From G965276675 sp965276675 (lineage in GTDB: Bacteria; Acidobacteriota; Terriglobia; Terriglobales; Acidobacteriaceae): a DNA stretch of 64,000 nucleotides. Below are positions 18,404 through 28,020 of the stretch, in pieces. The stretch lies in the NCBI GenBank assembly GCA_965276675.1, contig OZ255624.1:3286001-3350000 (forward strand), written 5' to 3'. Made by a program: the position numbers and the translations under genes. The notes under the pieces are model-generated. The model was not told where the DNA came from. It ran no database searches and saw only the letters and a list, made by a program, of their open reading frames with translations. Each line of letters starts with the position of its first letter. The stretch's first letter is position 1.

Positions 18404-19357
18404 ATGCTGAAAGCGATTGTGAGTGATCACAACCTGGCGTCCCTGGAGCTGCAACGAGAGGTCTTCGCATCTGCGGGCGTCGAGTTCATGGAAGCCCAGC
18501 CATTGTGTGCGACGGAAGACGAAGTGATTGCTCGCTGTGCCGAGGCCGGTGCCTTGCTCGTTCAACGTGCGCCCATCACGAGACGCGTCCTCGAGTCCCT
18601 TCCGAAGCTCAAGGGAGTCGTACGGTATGGGATCGGTGTCGATGTCATTGACCTCGAAGCAGCAAGGGAACTGGGTATTGGCGTAGCAAACGTCCCCACG
18701 TACTGCATCGAGGAGGTGTCCGACCACGCAGCAACGATGATCATCGCACTGGCGAGACGTATCCCCCAGGATCACTACAGAGTGGTTCATGGCGGATGGA
18801 GGGGCGAAACTGAGTGGCCCCCTCCCACTGCGGACATGACGCTTGGGCTAGTCGGGTTCGGAGCGATCGCTCGGCGGGTTGCCAATAAGACGCGCGCCTT
18901 CGGATTTCGTACCGTGGCCGCGGACCCGCATGTTGATGCTTTGATCTTCAGAAAAAAAGAGGTATCCAGAGTCGAGCTGGACGAACTCTTCACTGTGGCG
19001 GACGTCATCTCGCTCCATTGCCCTCTCCTACCGACGACTAGACATCTGATTAGCCGGAGCAGCATTCTTGCAATGAAGCCCGGGGTGGCCATTGTCAACA
19101 CATCGCGCGGTGCGCTCATCTCTGAAGTGGACCTGATCGCCGCTCTTTCCGACGGTCACGTTTCGGGCGCTGGACTCGACGTCTTCGAGAAGGAGCCACT
19201 ACCGATCGACAGCCCGTTGCGCCAAGCTCCCAATGTCCTGTTGACCAGCCATGCCGCATCGTATTCTACGAGGTCGCTACAACTGCTCCAGATCAAGGCT
19301 GCCGAAGCTGCAGTTGCTTTCCTCGAAGGCAGACGACCAGAGGGTCAAATCGTCTAA
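18404..19357 (+). CDS. D-2-hydroxyacid dehydrogenase, C-terminal-binding-protein-like
   Basis: 317 residues, a normal family length. NAD-binding loop 'LGLVGFGAIARRV'; catalytic Arg in 'VNTSRGALISEVDL', Glu in 'DVFEKEPLPID' and His in 'VLLTSHAASY'. An 'EEVSDHA' segment before the linker helix matches the CtBP/hydroxypyruvate reductase-like branch. The ribosome site GGAAGGTG lies 6 bases before ATG. It closes the hydrolase cluster 171 bases after the alpha-galactosidase. Only about 27% of residues look shared with the dehydrogenase at 2633-3769 by eye, so it is not a recent duplicate. It is followed by decayed DNA. Confidence 0.87.
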   Translation: MLKAIVSDHNLASLELQREVFASAGVEFMEAQPLCATEDEVIARCAEAGALLVQRAPITRRVLESLPKLKGVVRYGIGVDVIDLEAARELGIGVANVPTYCIEEVSDHAATMIIALARRIPQDHYRVVHGGWRGETEWPPPTADMTLGLVGFGAIARRVANKTRAFGFRTVAADPHVDALIFRKKEVSRVELDELFTVADVISLHCPLLPTTRHLISRSSILAMKPGVAIVNTSRGALISEVDLIAALSDGHVSGAGLDVFEKEPLPIDSPLRQAPNVLLTSHAASYSTRSLQLLQIKAAEAAVAFLEGRRPEGQIV

Positions 19358-19494
19358 GTTCACATTCCAGAAGGTGGTCGCGATGAAACTCCTTTCAGTC
19401 TTGACTCCGCAAGTGCCGCATGTGGCGGCGAAGCTCCCGATAGGCATTTTGATCTTCTCTCAGGTAGAAGGCGTCATCAGGGTAACAGTGCCCA

Positions 19495-20055
19495 GCGGAG
19501 TTCGCTGCGCTGCCTCGCCCCTGGATGAGAATGTCATTCTCTTTGCAGAACCGAACGATGTCCCACAATTCCCTCGGCGACGCGCTTGCGCAGAAAGCTC
19601 TCCATGCACTCTCCATCGGGCGTGGGATACCGTGGGAACTCGTAGTCAAGATCGTCCAGCTCAAAGGTGAGCCGCTTAGAAAGCTCGTTCGAGTTGGCGA
19701 TTGCACGCGGCACGTCGCGAAAGAGCTCCCTCATCTCTTGCGTTGTTCGCAGGTGCCGTTGGGAGTTCTTTCCGAGCAGGCGACCTGCTGTTTCGAGCGT
19801 CGTGTTTTCGCCGCGGCGGATGCAGGTGAAGACGTCCAGCACCTCACGCTCGTACGGCGCCGCATAGCGGACGCCATTGGTCGCAAGCACCGGCAACTGT
19901 GATGACTCAGCAATACGCAAAGCAGCCTGGTTACGCCACTCCTCTTCGCGCTCGCCATGGCGCTGCAGCTCGATGTAGATGCTTTCGCGGCCAAAGATCC
20001 TCACCAGCTGCTCCACGATACGGCGCCCTTCTGCTTCTCCGCCGCGGACGCTCCA
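19495..20055 (-). pseudogene. dnaE2: Error-prone DNA polymerase DnaE2 (ImuC) remnant
   Basis: Leftward from about 20055 the product reads 'EQLVRIFGRESIYIELQRHG', 'LPVLATNGVRYAAPYEREVL', 'DVFTCIRRGENTTLETAGRL' and 'YEFPRYPTPDGECMESFLRK', the end of the PHP domain and start of the polymerase domain of DnaE2. A deletion/frameshift near 19595 then joins to 'LWDIVRFCKENDILIQGRGS' 'AANS', a motif normally about 40 residues further on. Only about 190 of more than 1000 residues remain. No imuA/imuB neighbour is visible. The upstream edge abuts an ISKra4 fragment on the other strand. Confidence 0.78.
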
Positions 20056-20396
20056 TGCCCGAGGACCGCGAAGCGCGCTATATCGGTTTGGTACCTGGCT
20101 ACGATGGGAAGCCCGAACGGCGGCTCTTCGACCTTCTGAAGACGCAAGGGCTACAAGCCAATCAGGATGTCACCTTTCTAACCGATGGCGGCGAGGAGAT
20201 ACGCTCCCTGACAGAGCGAATCACTCCGGAAGCCGAGCATGTGCTCGACTGGTTTCACATCGCCATGCGGATCACGGTGCTGGAACAGTACGCTCGCGGT
20301 GTCGGCAATCAGGACGAAGCAGCAGGTAAAGACTGTTGAAGGAGCTCGAACGGATCAAGTGGCTGCTGTGGCACGGCAATCAGCATCGTGCCGGGC
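20056..20396 (+). mobile_element. ISKra4-family transposase remnant
   Basis: The frame around 20056-20335 encodes 'GKPERRLFDLLKTQGLQANQ', 'DVTFLTDGGEEIRSLTERI' and 'TPEAEHVLDWFHIAMRITVL', the conserved core of ISKra4 transposases. After a one-base slip near 20333 'LLKELERIKWLLWHGNQHRA' continues the same protein. Both N- and C-terminal parts are absent. The fragment is joined on the left to a dnaE2 remnant and on the right to an IS630-like piece, so successive insertions and deletions have occurred. Confidence 0.72.
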
Positions 20397-20445
20397 AGCA
20401 GTGCGGTTCCACTTCACGCCCACGTATTCGTCATGGCTGAACCAG
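20397..20445 (+). mobile_element. IS630-family transposase fragment
   Basis: A stretch of about 15 codons reads 'VRFHFTPTYSSWLNQ', the very conserved third-acid motif region of IS630/Tc1-mariner-type transposases. Similarity stops abruptly on both sides, so only a splinter remains. Confidence 0.6.
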
Positions 20446-20792
20446 GATCCGGACGCGCTTGATCGCGCTGCTTGGGAATGATGGGACAGCTTACTTAGCA
20501 GACCTAGCGGAACAGATCTGCCTAGGAGCTGCAATCATCAGTGAGTTTTTCGCCGGATGTCCGTCAAAGCGGACTGGTCAACACTCCTTGCGCAGCAGCA
20601 GAGCAGCCGAGGCGTGCGCCCGATCCATGCAGTTGAGCAGAAGAAGAGCCAGGAGTTTGTGTGCCAGTTCATAGTCTCGGGAGGCATTGTTCTGGAGGGT
20701 GTGGTATGTGCCGCGGGAACGACTTGGGCTAAGACAGATCGAAGATAAGGAGCACTGACTGTCCGAGTGAAGGTGAGCACCATTGGAGATTC
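20446..20792. other. Decayed accessory DNA, no intact gene
   Basis: About 350 bases between IS debris and the NHL protein. A short plus-strand frame (20557-20748, 'VKADWSTLLAQQQSSRG') has a faint likeness to the N-terminus of IS66-type accessory proteins but is too short to call. No promoter or terminator is evident. Confidence 0.35.
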
Positions 20793-23700
20793 TTATTTGG
20801 CGATAGCGATGATGACAGACTGTGATACCTTCTCCCCACCATTGGACGCCGTCAGCGTGAGCGGGTACTCGACGGGACCAGGCTTGCCACCGCAACTCAT
20901 CAAAGCGACACTCCCGGCGAAGAGCAGAGACAACAGAACGACGCTATAAAGCCTTCCTCCTGCTGCGCTCAAGAGACACCTTCTTCTGCGGAAAAGAAAT
21001 ATCGGAATGCACAACAATGCAAGCGCTTCCCCAGCTTCAGCACGGTTGATGGAAACATTCTGATTCAAAGAGACTACGAGTGTAATCTTGGTTGCGGATG
21101 CACCAGCAGAGATCTTTGGTGGCGACAAGCTGAATGAGTAGCCAGCCGGAAGATCCTCTACGCTGAAGCTGACATCCTGCAAAAAACCTTGTTCCCCGGG
21201 GGTGAGCATAAAGCTGATACTCGTCGAGGAGACATCAGCAGTTGGCGGCCCCAGGACCTCCAGCTTCATCGAAGCTCCACCTGGCACGATTGTGAAGTTG
21301 CTTTGCGTGAAGGCTGCAGCATAAATACCCTGAGCGTCCTGATCGGCGACAACAGTTACCGGCCCCGGAACGAGGGGGAAAAGGTAGGGCGTCTTACCAA
21401 CCATCAAAACATGAGCGTTGCCACTCGCAACGCGGAACCTGATAGCTCCTGTCGAAAGACTAGAGGCGGTCAGCTTTGGGTAGTCGAACTGAAAAACGAT
21501 ACCGCCAGTCGGCGTGAATGCAAGCTGGGGATTAAGCAATGTGGTCTTCCCCGATAACGAAAACGTGTTTGCCGCAGGGATATTGTTGGAGTCCGTGACG
21601 AGAGTGACCATATCAGTCGCTGGCTCCGATACATGGCCGCTCGAAGGCTTGAAGTTGATGCTCACGAAGCAGGTTGCCCCCGCTTTAAGCGTCAAACCTG
21701 CATGACAGGTCGACGAGCTGGAATCCACTGAGATCTGGAATTCGGTGGCACTCGCCAGCTGCACCGAAGCAATGTGCAGAGGCAGGTTTCCTGTGTTCAT
21801 CACGGGGAACGAGCGCGGGCTGTCGCTGCTGACGGCTCCTACAGTAGTGGTGTTGAAGACCAGATCCTCCGGTGAGGATCGGCGCATGGCAAAGACCTCC
21901 GGCGATACGGATTGACCGTCCAGAGTCCTGTTGCTGACGTAAAGATCCGCATTTCTGTTAAGAGCCATGCTGTAGGGTGCCGACAGCGAGCTCGTGACGA
22001 CGACAGCAGCAGAGCCATCGGCTGGAAGCATCTTGACGCTTCTTGTATCTTCATCAACTGTCAGAATGTCCCCGGCAGGATCGACAGCCACTGCAACCGG
22101 GTGAGACATACCTTGAGTAACAAGCGAACTCGGGCTATGACGAGGGAATTTGCGCACACCGTTCGCCTCTGTGACATAAACCGTACCGTCAGCATCAACG
22201 GCCAATCCCCTTGGTGAGTTTAGATGGTCCGCAAAGATCGATTTGGAGCCATCGACGAAGCTATAACGGATTACCTGATCCTTCGATCCTTCTGTCACGA
22301 GCAGGGATCCATCAACATCCGTGACGATCCCTGTTGGAGTCGCAAAGTTGTCTAAGATGCGTGTGCTGTAGTCAGGAGTTTTGCTGCTCCAGACAAGATC
22401 CTGATATGTATCTGTGAAGAAAACAGAGCCTTGTCCGTCGACGGTCAAGCTGTCAATCCCAGAATCCGAGATGCGAAAAAGATCTTTGCTGCCAGCTGGG
22501 GTAACCTCCAGCACGGATGCTATGGACGAATAGTAGAAGTTGCCAGCCAGATCCGTTGCCGGCAGACTTCCATCCGTATACGCGCCTTGCCGAACCACCT
22601 GGGGCGTGCTCAGGGGAAACGCCACGACAGGAGCCATGCCAGTACCGCTTATGGTCGTGGTGTTCCAAAGACTCTTGTAACCTTGGTAGATGGACACCTT
22701 GTCAGTCCGGAGCCCCGGCGCCTTTGGCGAGAAGACAAGGTGAAGCTCGCAACGTGGGCCGTTGATAACGCAATTAAGTGGGTAGCTGCCTTCCGTCGAG
22801 AAGTCTGGCTCACCAGGTGGGGTGCCCGATAGAAGAGCTCCATTCAGCTCTTCCGAGTCATCACCCGCGTCGAAGATGAGGACCATGCTCGTGCTGCAGG
22901 GATACGACGGGGAAGCACCCGCGACACAGACTGCCGCGCGAGGAAGGTCATTGCCCGGACGAAACGATTGGATGGTCGTTCCCTGATCAGACGTGCGAAA
23001 GGCGTAGAACCCACGGTCAGTGAGCCCGGTCATGCTCGACGGTGGAAGGTAGGCGCGGATCCTCTCATCATCGCTGGAGCCATATGCTCTCTTGTAAGTA
23101 TCGCTCTGAACCGAGTAGTAGAGGTCGCCGGCGCCGTCTACTGCCATGGCGTGGTAGTGGCTGAAATCCGGTGCTAACCCCTTCGTGACAATTCCTTCTG
23201 GGTTCTGAAAGTCACGATTCCGCACAGCATAGATGCCTGCGTCGTCGCCGTGGTTCAGGCAGTAGTACAGAATACCTCGCGATTTGTCGCGCGCTACAGC
23301 GATCGGAAAATCAAGACCGCCAGAGACCGTGGTCAGACTGCCGCCGCCGTCTATCACTTTGAGAGAGTTATCCTCTGTGTCCACCACAAGCACCCCATCT
23401 TCAAGCCCCACCATACTGCCCGGTGTGCCGAATCCCCCGATCACAGACACATGATGCGCTACGTCGAGCTTTATCACGCGGCCGTTCTCCGTGTCGCTTA
23501 GATAGAGCGCGCCCTTGTCATCAAGAGCGATGCCCTGCGGGGAACGAAGTTGAATGCCAGGCAGATCGACTGGAACTCCATCTCTCCCATTCACTGTCCA
23601 GAAGTCGACTTCTCCGCTGGTCGAGACGGTGTAAAAGTTACCCTGCGGATCCATGGCGATCTGTGCCGTCCGGCCCGGAGCTACAACTCTGTCTGTGATG

Positions 23701-23807
23701 GTCCACGCGATTCTGAACTCGGCATGGGCGCGCGTGCAGAACCCTGCCAGCAAAGCGAAAAAGAGAGGCCAAAAAGCAAACAGACGCTTACACAGGGGCT
23801 TTGTCAT
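20793..23807 (-). CDS. Large secreted NHL-repeat / choice-of-anchor protein
   Basis: 1004 residues. A signal peptide (about 1-29, ending 'RAHAE') precedes beta-propeller NHL-type repeats: 'FPIAVARDKSRGILYYCLNH', 'NSPRGLAVDADGTVYVTEAN', 'SHPVAVAVDPAGDILTVDED' and others at about residues 45-340 and 430-660. Two Ig-like 'choice-of-anchor D' modules follow each propeller ('CELHLVFSPKAPG', 'GATCFVSINFKPSSG'). Near the C-terminus are a hydrophobic stretch with 'FLFRRRRCLLS', a second one 'VVLLSLLFAGSVALMSCGG' and about 25 more residues. Such proteins are common in Acidobacteriota with unknown role, probably cell-surface binding. The gene is complete amid decayed neighbours. Confidence 0.82.
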   Translation of the reverse strand: MTKPLCKRLFAFWPLFFALLAGFCTRAHAEFRIAWTITDRVVAPGRTAQIAMDPQGNFYTVSTSGEVDFWTVNGRDGVPVDLPGIQLRSPQGIALDDKGALYLSDTENGRVIKLDVAHHVSVIGGFGTPGSMVGLEDGVLVVDTEDNSLKVIDGGGSLTTVSGGLDFPIAVARDKSRGILYYCLNHGDDAGIYAVRNRDFQNPEGIVTKGLAPDFSHYHAMAVDGAGDLYYSVQSDTYKRAYGSSDDERIRAYLPPSSMTGLTDRGFYAFRTSDQGTTIQSFRPGNDLPRAAVCVAGASPSYPCSTSMVLIFDAGDDSEELNGALLSGTPPGEPDFSTEGSYPLNCVINGPRCELHLVFSPKAPGLRTDKVSIYQGYKSLWNTTTISGTGMAPVVAFPLSTPQVVRQGAYTDGSLPATDLAGNFYYSSIASVLEVTPAGSKDLFRISDSGIDSLTVDGQGSVFFTDTYQDLVWSSKTPDYSTRILDNFATPTGIVTDVDGSLLVTEGSKDQVIRYSFVDGSKSIFADHLNSPRGLAVDADGTVYVTEANGVRKFPRHSPSSLVTQGMSHPVAVAVDPAGDILTVDEDTRSVKMLPADGSAAVVVTSSLSAPYSMALNRNADLYVSNRTLDGQSVSPEVFAMRRSSPEDLVFNTTTVGAVSSDSPRSFPVMNTGNLPLHIASVQLASATEFQISVDSSSSTCHAGLTLKAGATCFVSINFKPSSGHVSEPATDMVTLVTDSNNIPAANTFSLSGKTTLLNPQLAFTPTGGIVFQFDYPKLTASSLSTGAIRFRVASGNAHVLMVGKTPYLFPLVPGPVTVVADQDAQGIYAAAFTQSNFTIVPGGASMKLEVLGPPTADVSSTSISFMLTPGEQGFLQDVSFSVEDLPAGYSFSLSPPKISAGASATKITLVVSLNQNVSINRAEAGEALALLCIPIFLFRRRRCLLSAAGGRLYSVVLLSLLFAGSVALMSCGGKPGPVEYPLTLTASNGGEKVSQSVIIAIAK

Positions 23808-24164
23808 AAATGAGTCTTGTATGAAGCGGAGCAGTTCTTAATGCGGAAGACCTGAGACATCGTAGAGGATAGCGCTGCCTGCATAGCTGTGAAGCCATGC
23901 GATTTGCAACGCAGCCGATGGAGACTCAACGATCTTCGCGTGCATTCAGGAAACGTGCTATCACATATTAGAGTCACTGCTGCAACCCCATATCTTCTAC
24001 AACTTTCTGGGATTACCTATCATGCGCTTGGGGGATGTGCATGCGAGGTGAGAACCCCTTACCCTTAGCTGGGCTCCCGGACCTGCCGCCTTTCCACCTT
24101 CGCTCATCTATTCCTGTGTCACCGCTGAGGTGGCCGCTATCCGCATCAAGAGGAGACTTTTCAT
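23808..24164. other. Divergent intergenic region
   Basis: About 360 bases between the NHL gene and the amidohydrolase pseudogene, which point away from each other. It should carry both promoters. A purine-rich site (aagaggagac, 24148-24157) lies before the pseudogene ATG. No RNA gene or repeat was recognised. Confidence 0.4.
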
Positions 24165-26036
24165 GTGTGTCGCGTGTGCCTGTCTGCTGGTCTGGGAAAA
24201 GTGGCTTCCGAAAACCTTCGTGCCGCCCGGAGCGAAGAAACCAATGGAGCGCAGTTCGGGCGGAGGCAGTTCCTAGGGGGTGCACTCGCCCTCGCTGGAG
24301 TAACGGGCCTGGCAGGTATGAGTTTGCAGATGCTTGCTGGCTGGTCTGCAGCCGCGCATGCAGCGACGCCGTCGAAGGATGGTCTGGCTCCGTAGCCTTC
24401 AAAAATGGCTCAGTCTGCACGATGGTTTCAGCACATCCGTGGGCGGAAGCCGTGGCGGTCAACGGAAGCAAGATTGTTGCGGTCGGAACGAATAGTGCGG
24501 TGCAGTCGTTCATTGGACCCAGCACGCGCGTCGTCGATCTCAAGGGCCAGATGCTCATGCCCGGCTTTGTTGAGGGGCACACGCATTCGTTCCTTGGGGC
24601 ATTCTTCACCTCCGGCGTCGATCTTCAATTCCCAACCGTGGAAGAAACCCTTGACGCGATCAAGACGTACGTCGCCACGAACCCCACAGGACCACTGCGA
24701 GGCTTCGGTTGGCGGATGGACATGTTCCCGAGCACTGGCCTACGCGGCAGATGCTGGACGAGATCGTCAGCGATCGCCCGATTATGCTTTTTGCTATCGA
24801 CGTGCACAGCCTTTGGGTGAACAGCAAGGCTCTCGAAGTAGCGAAGGTCACAGCGGCAACGAAGGATCCCATTCCTGGGTTCAGCTATTTTGCCCGTGAT
24901 GCAGCGGGGGAACCCACGGGCTTCGTTCTCGAGGTGCTGGCTGAGTTGATGGTCGTCAATGCTGTAGAGCCGGTGACCGTGCAATCCATGTCTGCGTATC
25001 TGGGGAAGTGGCTCCCCAAGGCGGCACAGGCGGGCATCACAACGATCTTCGATGCTTCAGTTCCCCCGCTAGCTGGCGGCGAGGGCAACATCATACAGAT
25101 CTACGCCAACTATGAAACGAAGGGTGAACTACCGTTCCGCGTGGTGACTTGCCATGCCGCGAAGGGGGCCGGAGATGTGGCTGCCGCCGCATCCACCACC
25201 GTGGCTCTGAGCAAGCGGTTCAACTCTCCTCTGGTGCAGGCGCGCGTGCTCAAGATTGTTGCCGATGGCACCGAGGAAGGATGGACCGCATTCATGCTCG
25301 AATCGTACACCGACAAGCCCGGCTTTCACGGCACTCCGCCGTTCACGCAGGAGCAGATGAATACTATGATTTCTGCAGCGGATCTTGCAGGAATCGATGT
25401 CCACATTCACGCCTGCGGCGACGCGACCGTGCGCATGGCTTGAATGCCCTTGAGGCCGCCATTGCGAGCGATCCCAAGCGCGATCGGCGGAACACCATAG
25501 CGCATAACGTACTGGTGGACGATAAGGACATGACCCGTTTCGCGCAGCTTGGAGTCAACGCTCAATTCTCCGCCAACTGGCATTCGCATGATCCAGATAC
25601 GACTGAGATTCTGCTTGCACGGTGCGGACCGGCGCGACAGGCAAAGATCTATCGACCCAACGCCGTCCTCAAAGCGGGTGGTCGCATCTCGTTGGGAACC
25701 GACTGGCCCGCAGCCGGCTATTACTCTACCTATAAGCCTCTCGATGCGATTCAGATTGGCGTGACGCGGAAGCTTCTCGACAAGAAAGCTTCTGAACCGT
25801 GCCTGCAACCCGAAGGCGAATGCCTGAAGCTCGAAGATGCGCTGGCAGCGAATACCATTGGTGCGGCGCACCAGCTGCGCATGGAAGACAAGGTTGGCTC
25901 AATCGAAGTGGGTAAGTCTGCCGATCTCATCGTCCTCCACAAGAACCTGTTCCAGGTGCCCACATCAAGCATCGCAAAGACAGCAGTCGTCATGACGATG
26001 ATGAACGGTCGCTTTACCCATGAAGCTCATGTATAA
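24165..26036 (+). pseudogene. YtcJ-like amidohydrolase (amidohydrolase 3) with three single-base deletions
   Basis: The start at 24165 has GAGGAG upstream. A twin-arginine signal follows ('FGRRQFLGGALALAGVTGL'). Three slips, each explained by one lost base, cut the frame: near 24390, near 24733 (ttcccgagcac, where 'MFPEHWPTRQ' resumes) and near 25438 ('GDATVRMA' to 'LNALEAA'). Joined together they give a full amidohydrolase-3 protein: 'MLMPGFVEGHTHSF' with the HxH metal site, 'IDVHIHACGDATVRMA', 'NTIAHNVLVDD', 'RISLGTDWPAAGYYS' and the C-terminal 'GSIEVGKSADLIVLHKN'. Conservation is otherwise high, so inactivation is recent or the base calls are wrong. Confidence 0.85.
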
Positions 26037-26064
26037 GCGACTGCCGTCATCATGAGCGACTCGG

Positions 26065-26099
26065 GCTGTCGCACCTGCTTCGCGCGCAGGTGCGACAGC
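26065..26099. terminator. Strong hairpin, probable transcription terminator
   Basis: A perfect 14-base inverted repeat (26065-26078 with 26086-26099, arm gctgtcgcacctgc, 7-base loop) begins 28 bases after the amidohydrolase pseudogene stop and is followed by tttcat on the plus strand. The T-run is short. It may also stop leftward transcripts from the HAD remnant. Confidence 0.7.
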
Positions 26100-26173
26100 T
26101 TTCATCAGACCGGACCCTGAGCGCTGCACGGCTGCACTGTAAAGCACCTGTCCGGCTCAATGGCCAACCCTGA

Positions 26174-26650
26174 CTAAAAACGCAGTTGCGGAGAGTAGCT
26201 TCCGGGAGTAAGGCGCTCAGCTCTTCTGCCAAAGCATCTGGATGCGGACAGAAACATGCTGCATCCTGCTGCCCGCAAGCTTCGGGTGTGTTGTAGCCAG
26301 GTGGCCGCAGCGAATGGAACCCGTGCTTCTTGAAGCCGTGAAGTTACGCAATTCATCGCCCACGTAAACCGCGTTATTAACGTGCCAACCAGCCCCGCGC
26401 GGCGACTCATGTTTTCCTTGAGCTGCATACCCCTTGCTGAGAGAGGTACGTCGAAGCTCGTCTCCGAGAACAGGCCCAGCAGCCCAAGCCCCAAGAGACC
26501 GCTTGCAAAGATCTGCGCATCGGAGAGACCAGCGCGAGGCAATGACCTGCCGCATGGAGCTTCCTGAGAGCATCTGTCGGCGAGTGTCCCATCTAAATCA
26601 AACATCAAGAGTTTCGGCGGCACGTGTCTCCCCTTTGGTCGAAGCCGCAA
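26174..26650 (-). pseudogene. HAD-superfamily phosphatase (phosphoglycolate-phosphatase-like) remnant
   Basis: Reading leftward, 'KLLMFDLDGTLAD' is HAD motif I; another frame gives 'ALRKLHAAGHCLALVS' (motif II, terminal Ser); another gives 'VNNAVYVGDELRNFTAS' (motif IV, GDE). The pieces lie in three frames within 450 bases, so at least three indels separate them, and the cap region is shortened. No intact start-to-stop version exists. It is a decayed gene with no clear operon partner. Confidence 0.68.
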
Positions 26651-26745
26651 TAATTACAGGCGAATTGTTCCGGTCTCCATGCGGGGCAGCGCGTGCAGAA
26701 GCGACCGCCCATGTCCGGGGAAAGTCTCGACATTGATCAGTATGC

Positions 26746-28020
26746 TTACCGTTTCAGCATGCGGCCTTTCGATACGACTGCCTCAATGTCCGTCTGCAGG
26801 TAGCCCAGATCCTCCTGCGGATTGCGTCTGAGAATGATCAGGTTCGCGTAATACCCGGGCTGCACGCGGCCGACACTCTTCAGCCCATAGGCCTTATCGA
26901 AGTTCACGGTGGCGGCTGCAAGCACTTCGTCGTTCGTTAAGCCGACGACCGACTTCAACTTTCCCAGGTCGTTCAGCAAGGAGAGGCCGGGTAGTGTTCC
27001 AAAACGAGGATTTGCGCTCGCAGCGAGATACCGGGCGCCATTCCCCTTATTGATCCGCTCCAGTGCGTAGAGCGCCTCCGCCCACTGGTTGCGCGCGTAG
27101 TTCATAAACACGACGTCATTGACTCGCGTCATGGGAATGCCGCAAGTGTTGTGCTCGTTGTAGTACTTTGAGAACTCCGCGAAACTGGCAAAGTCGTGGA
27201 AGGAATAGAGGCCGAGCGCCGGCGTCAGAAAGAAATTATCGACCAGAAATTTCGAATGCGCCTGCGTGACGGCACCGCTCCGATCGACCGTTTTATAGAA
27301 ATTCAACAGAGAGGAGGCGTTTGTCTGCAGATCAGGCAGATCACGGATGGAGTCGGGAGCTAGTGAATCGAAGTACCACTCCGTATGAAGCAGGTTGTGT
27401 ACCCCGATTGCATGGCGATAGTCTGCAGATGCCAGTTCCGCGTTGATCCGCACCTTCGGGTCCTGCTGAAGACGTTGCAGGAGGTAGACCATCTGGCTGG
27501 TACTCATGTCCTTGTTCAGGTCAACGAACTTCATCCCTTCGCTGTTCACAAGAGCCTCAGATAGCTGATCGTCCAGTTGCGCCTGCGTGAATGTGCCCCC
27601 GATTCCGCGGCTTTTAATGAGCGCCATCGGATAGATGACCGGCGATGGATCCAGCTTCAGGTTGATCGCTTCCCGGTCGAGCCCTGCCGTTGCAACCACC
27701 GTCGTGATGCCATAGCGAAGTGCCTCATCTGCTTCACATTGCGTGGCCATTTCGCTCAAAGAATCGATCATGCCCGCCATAACGAACTTTCCGTGAACCT
27801 CGATCACTGGCTCATCGTGGGGGTAGCTATCGCTCCGGTAAAGCCCTGAGACACGCTCCCCTGTGATCTCGATGGCAATATCTGCAATGGGGCTTTCCGA
27901 GGGGCGGACCAGCGTCGCCCCAACCAGAAGATAGGAGGAAGTCCCTCGCCCGTATCCGCATGAGGTGAGCAATGGCAGTGCAGAGAGAACGATGATTTCC
28001 AGGTATTTTAGCGTGCGCAT
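26746..28020 (-). CDS. Amidohydrolase-like lipoprotein lacking metal-binding histidines
   Basis: 424 residues. A lipoprotein signal ends at Cys21 ('SALPLLTSCGYG'). The composite N-terminal beta domain ('YLLVGATLVRPSESPIADIA') and the C-terminal 'GRVQPGYYANLIILRRNPQ' match metal-dependent amidohydrolases. Where the family has GxxDxHxH the sequence reads 'FVMAGMIDSLSEMATQ', so the two His ligands are absent, and the later Lys/His/Asp ligands are not evident. It is therefore probably non-catalytic, or catalytic in another way. Its ATG overlaps the antiporter stop by 13 bases, so the two are translationally coupled. Confidence 0.68.
   Translation of the reverse strand: MRTLKYLEIIVLSALPLLTSCGYGRGTSSYLLVGATLVRPSESPIADIAIEITGERVSGLYRSDSYPHDEPVIEVHGKFVMAGMIDSLSEMATQCEADEALRYGITTVVATAGLDREAINLKLDPSPVIYPMALIKSRGIGGTFTQAQLDDQLSEALVNSEGMKFVDLNKDMSTSQMVYLLQRLQQDPKVRINAELASADYRHAIGVHNLLHTEWYFDSLAPDSIRDLPDLQTNASSLLNFYKTVDRSGAVTQAHSKFLVDNFFLTPALGLYSFHDFASFAEFSKYYNEHNTCGIPMTRVNDVVFMNYARNQWAEALYALERINKGNGARYLAASANPRFGTLPGLSLLNDLGKLKSVVGLTNDEVLAAATVNFDKAYGLKSVGRVQPGYYANLIILRRNPQEDLGYLQTDIEAVVSKGRMLKR

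Noticed and set aside
20557..20748. Possible IS66 accessory protein
   Set aside because: Only about 15 residues show faint likeness; not enough for a feature call.
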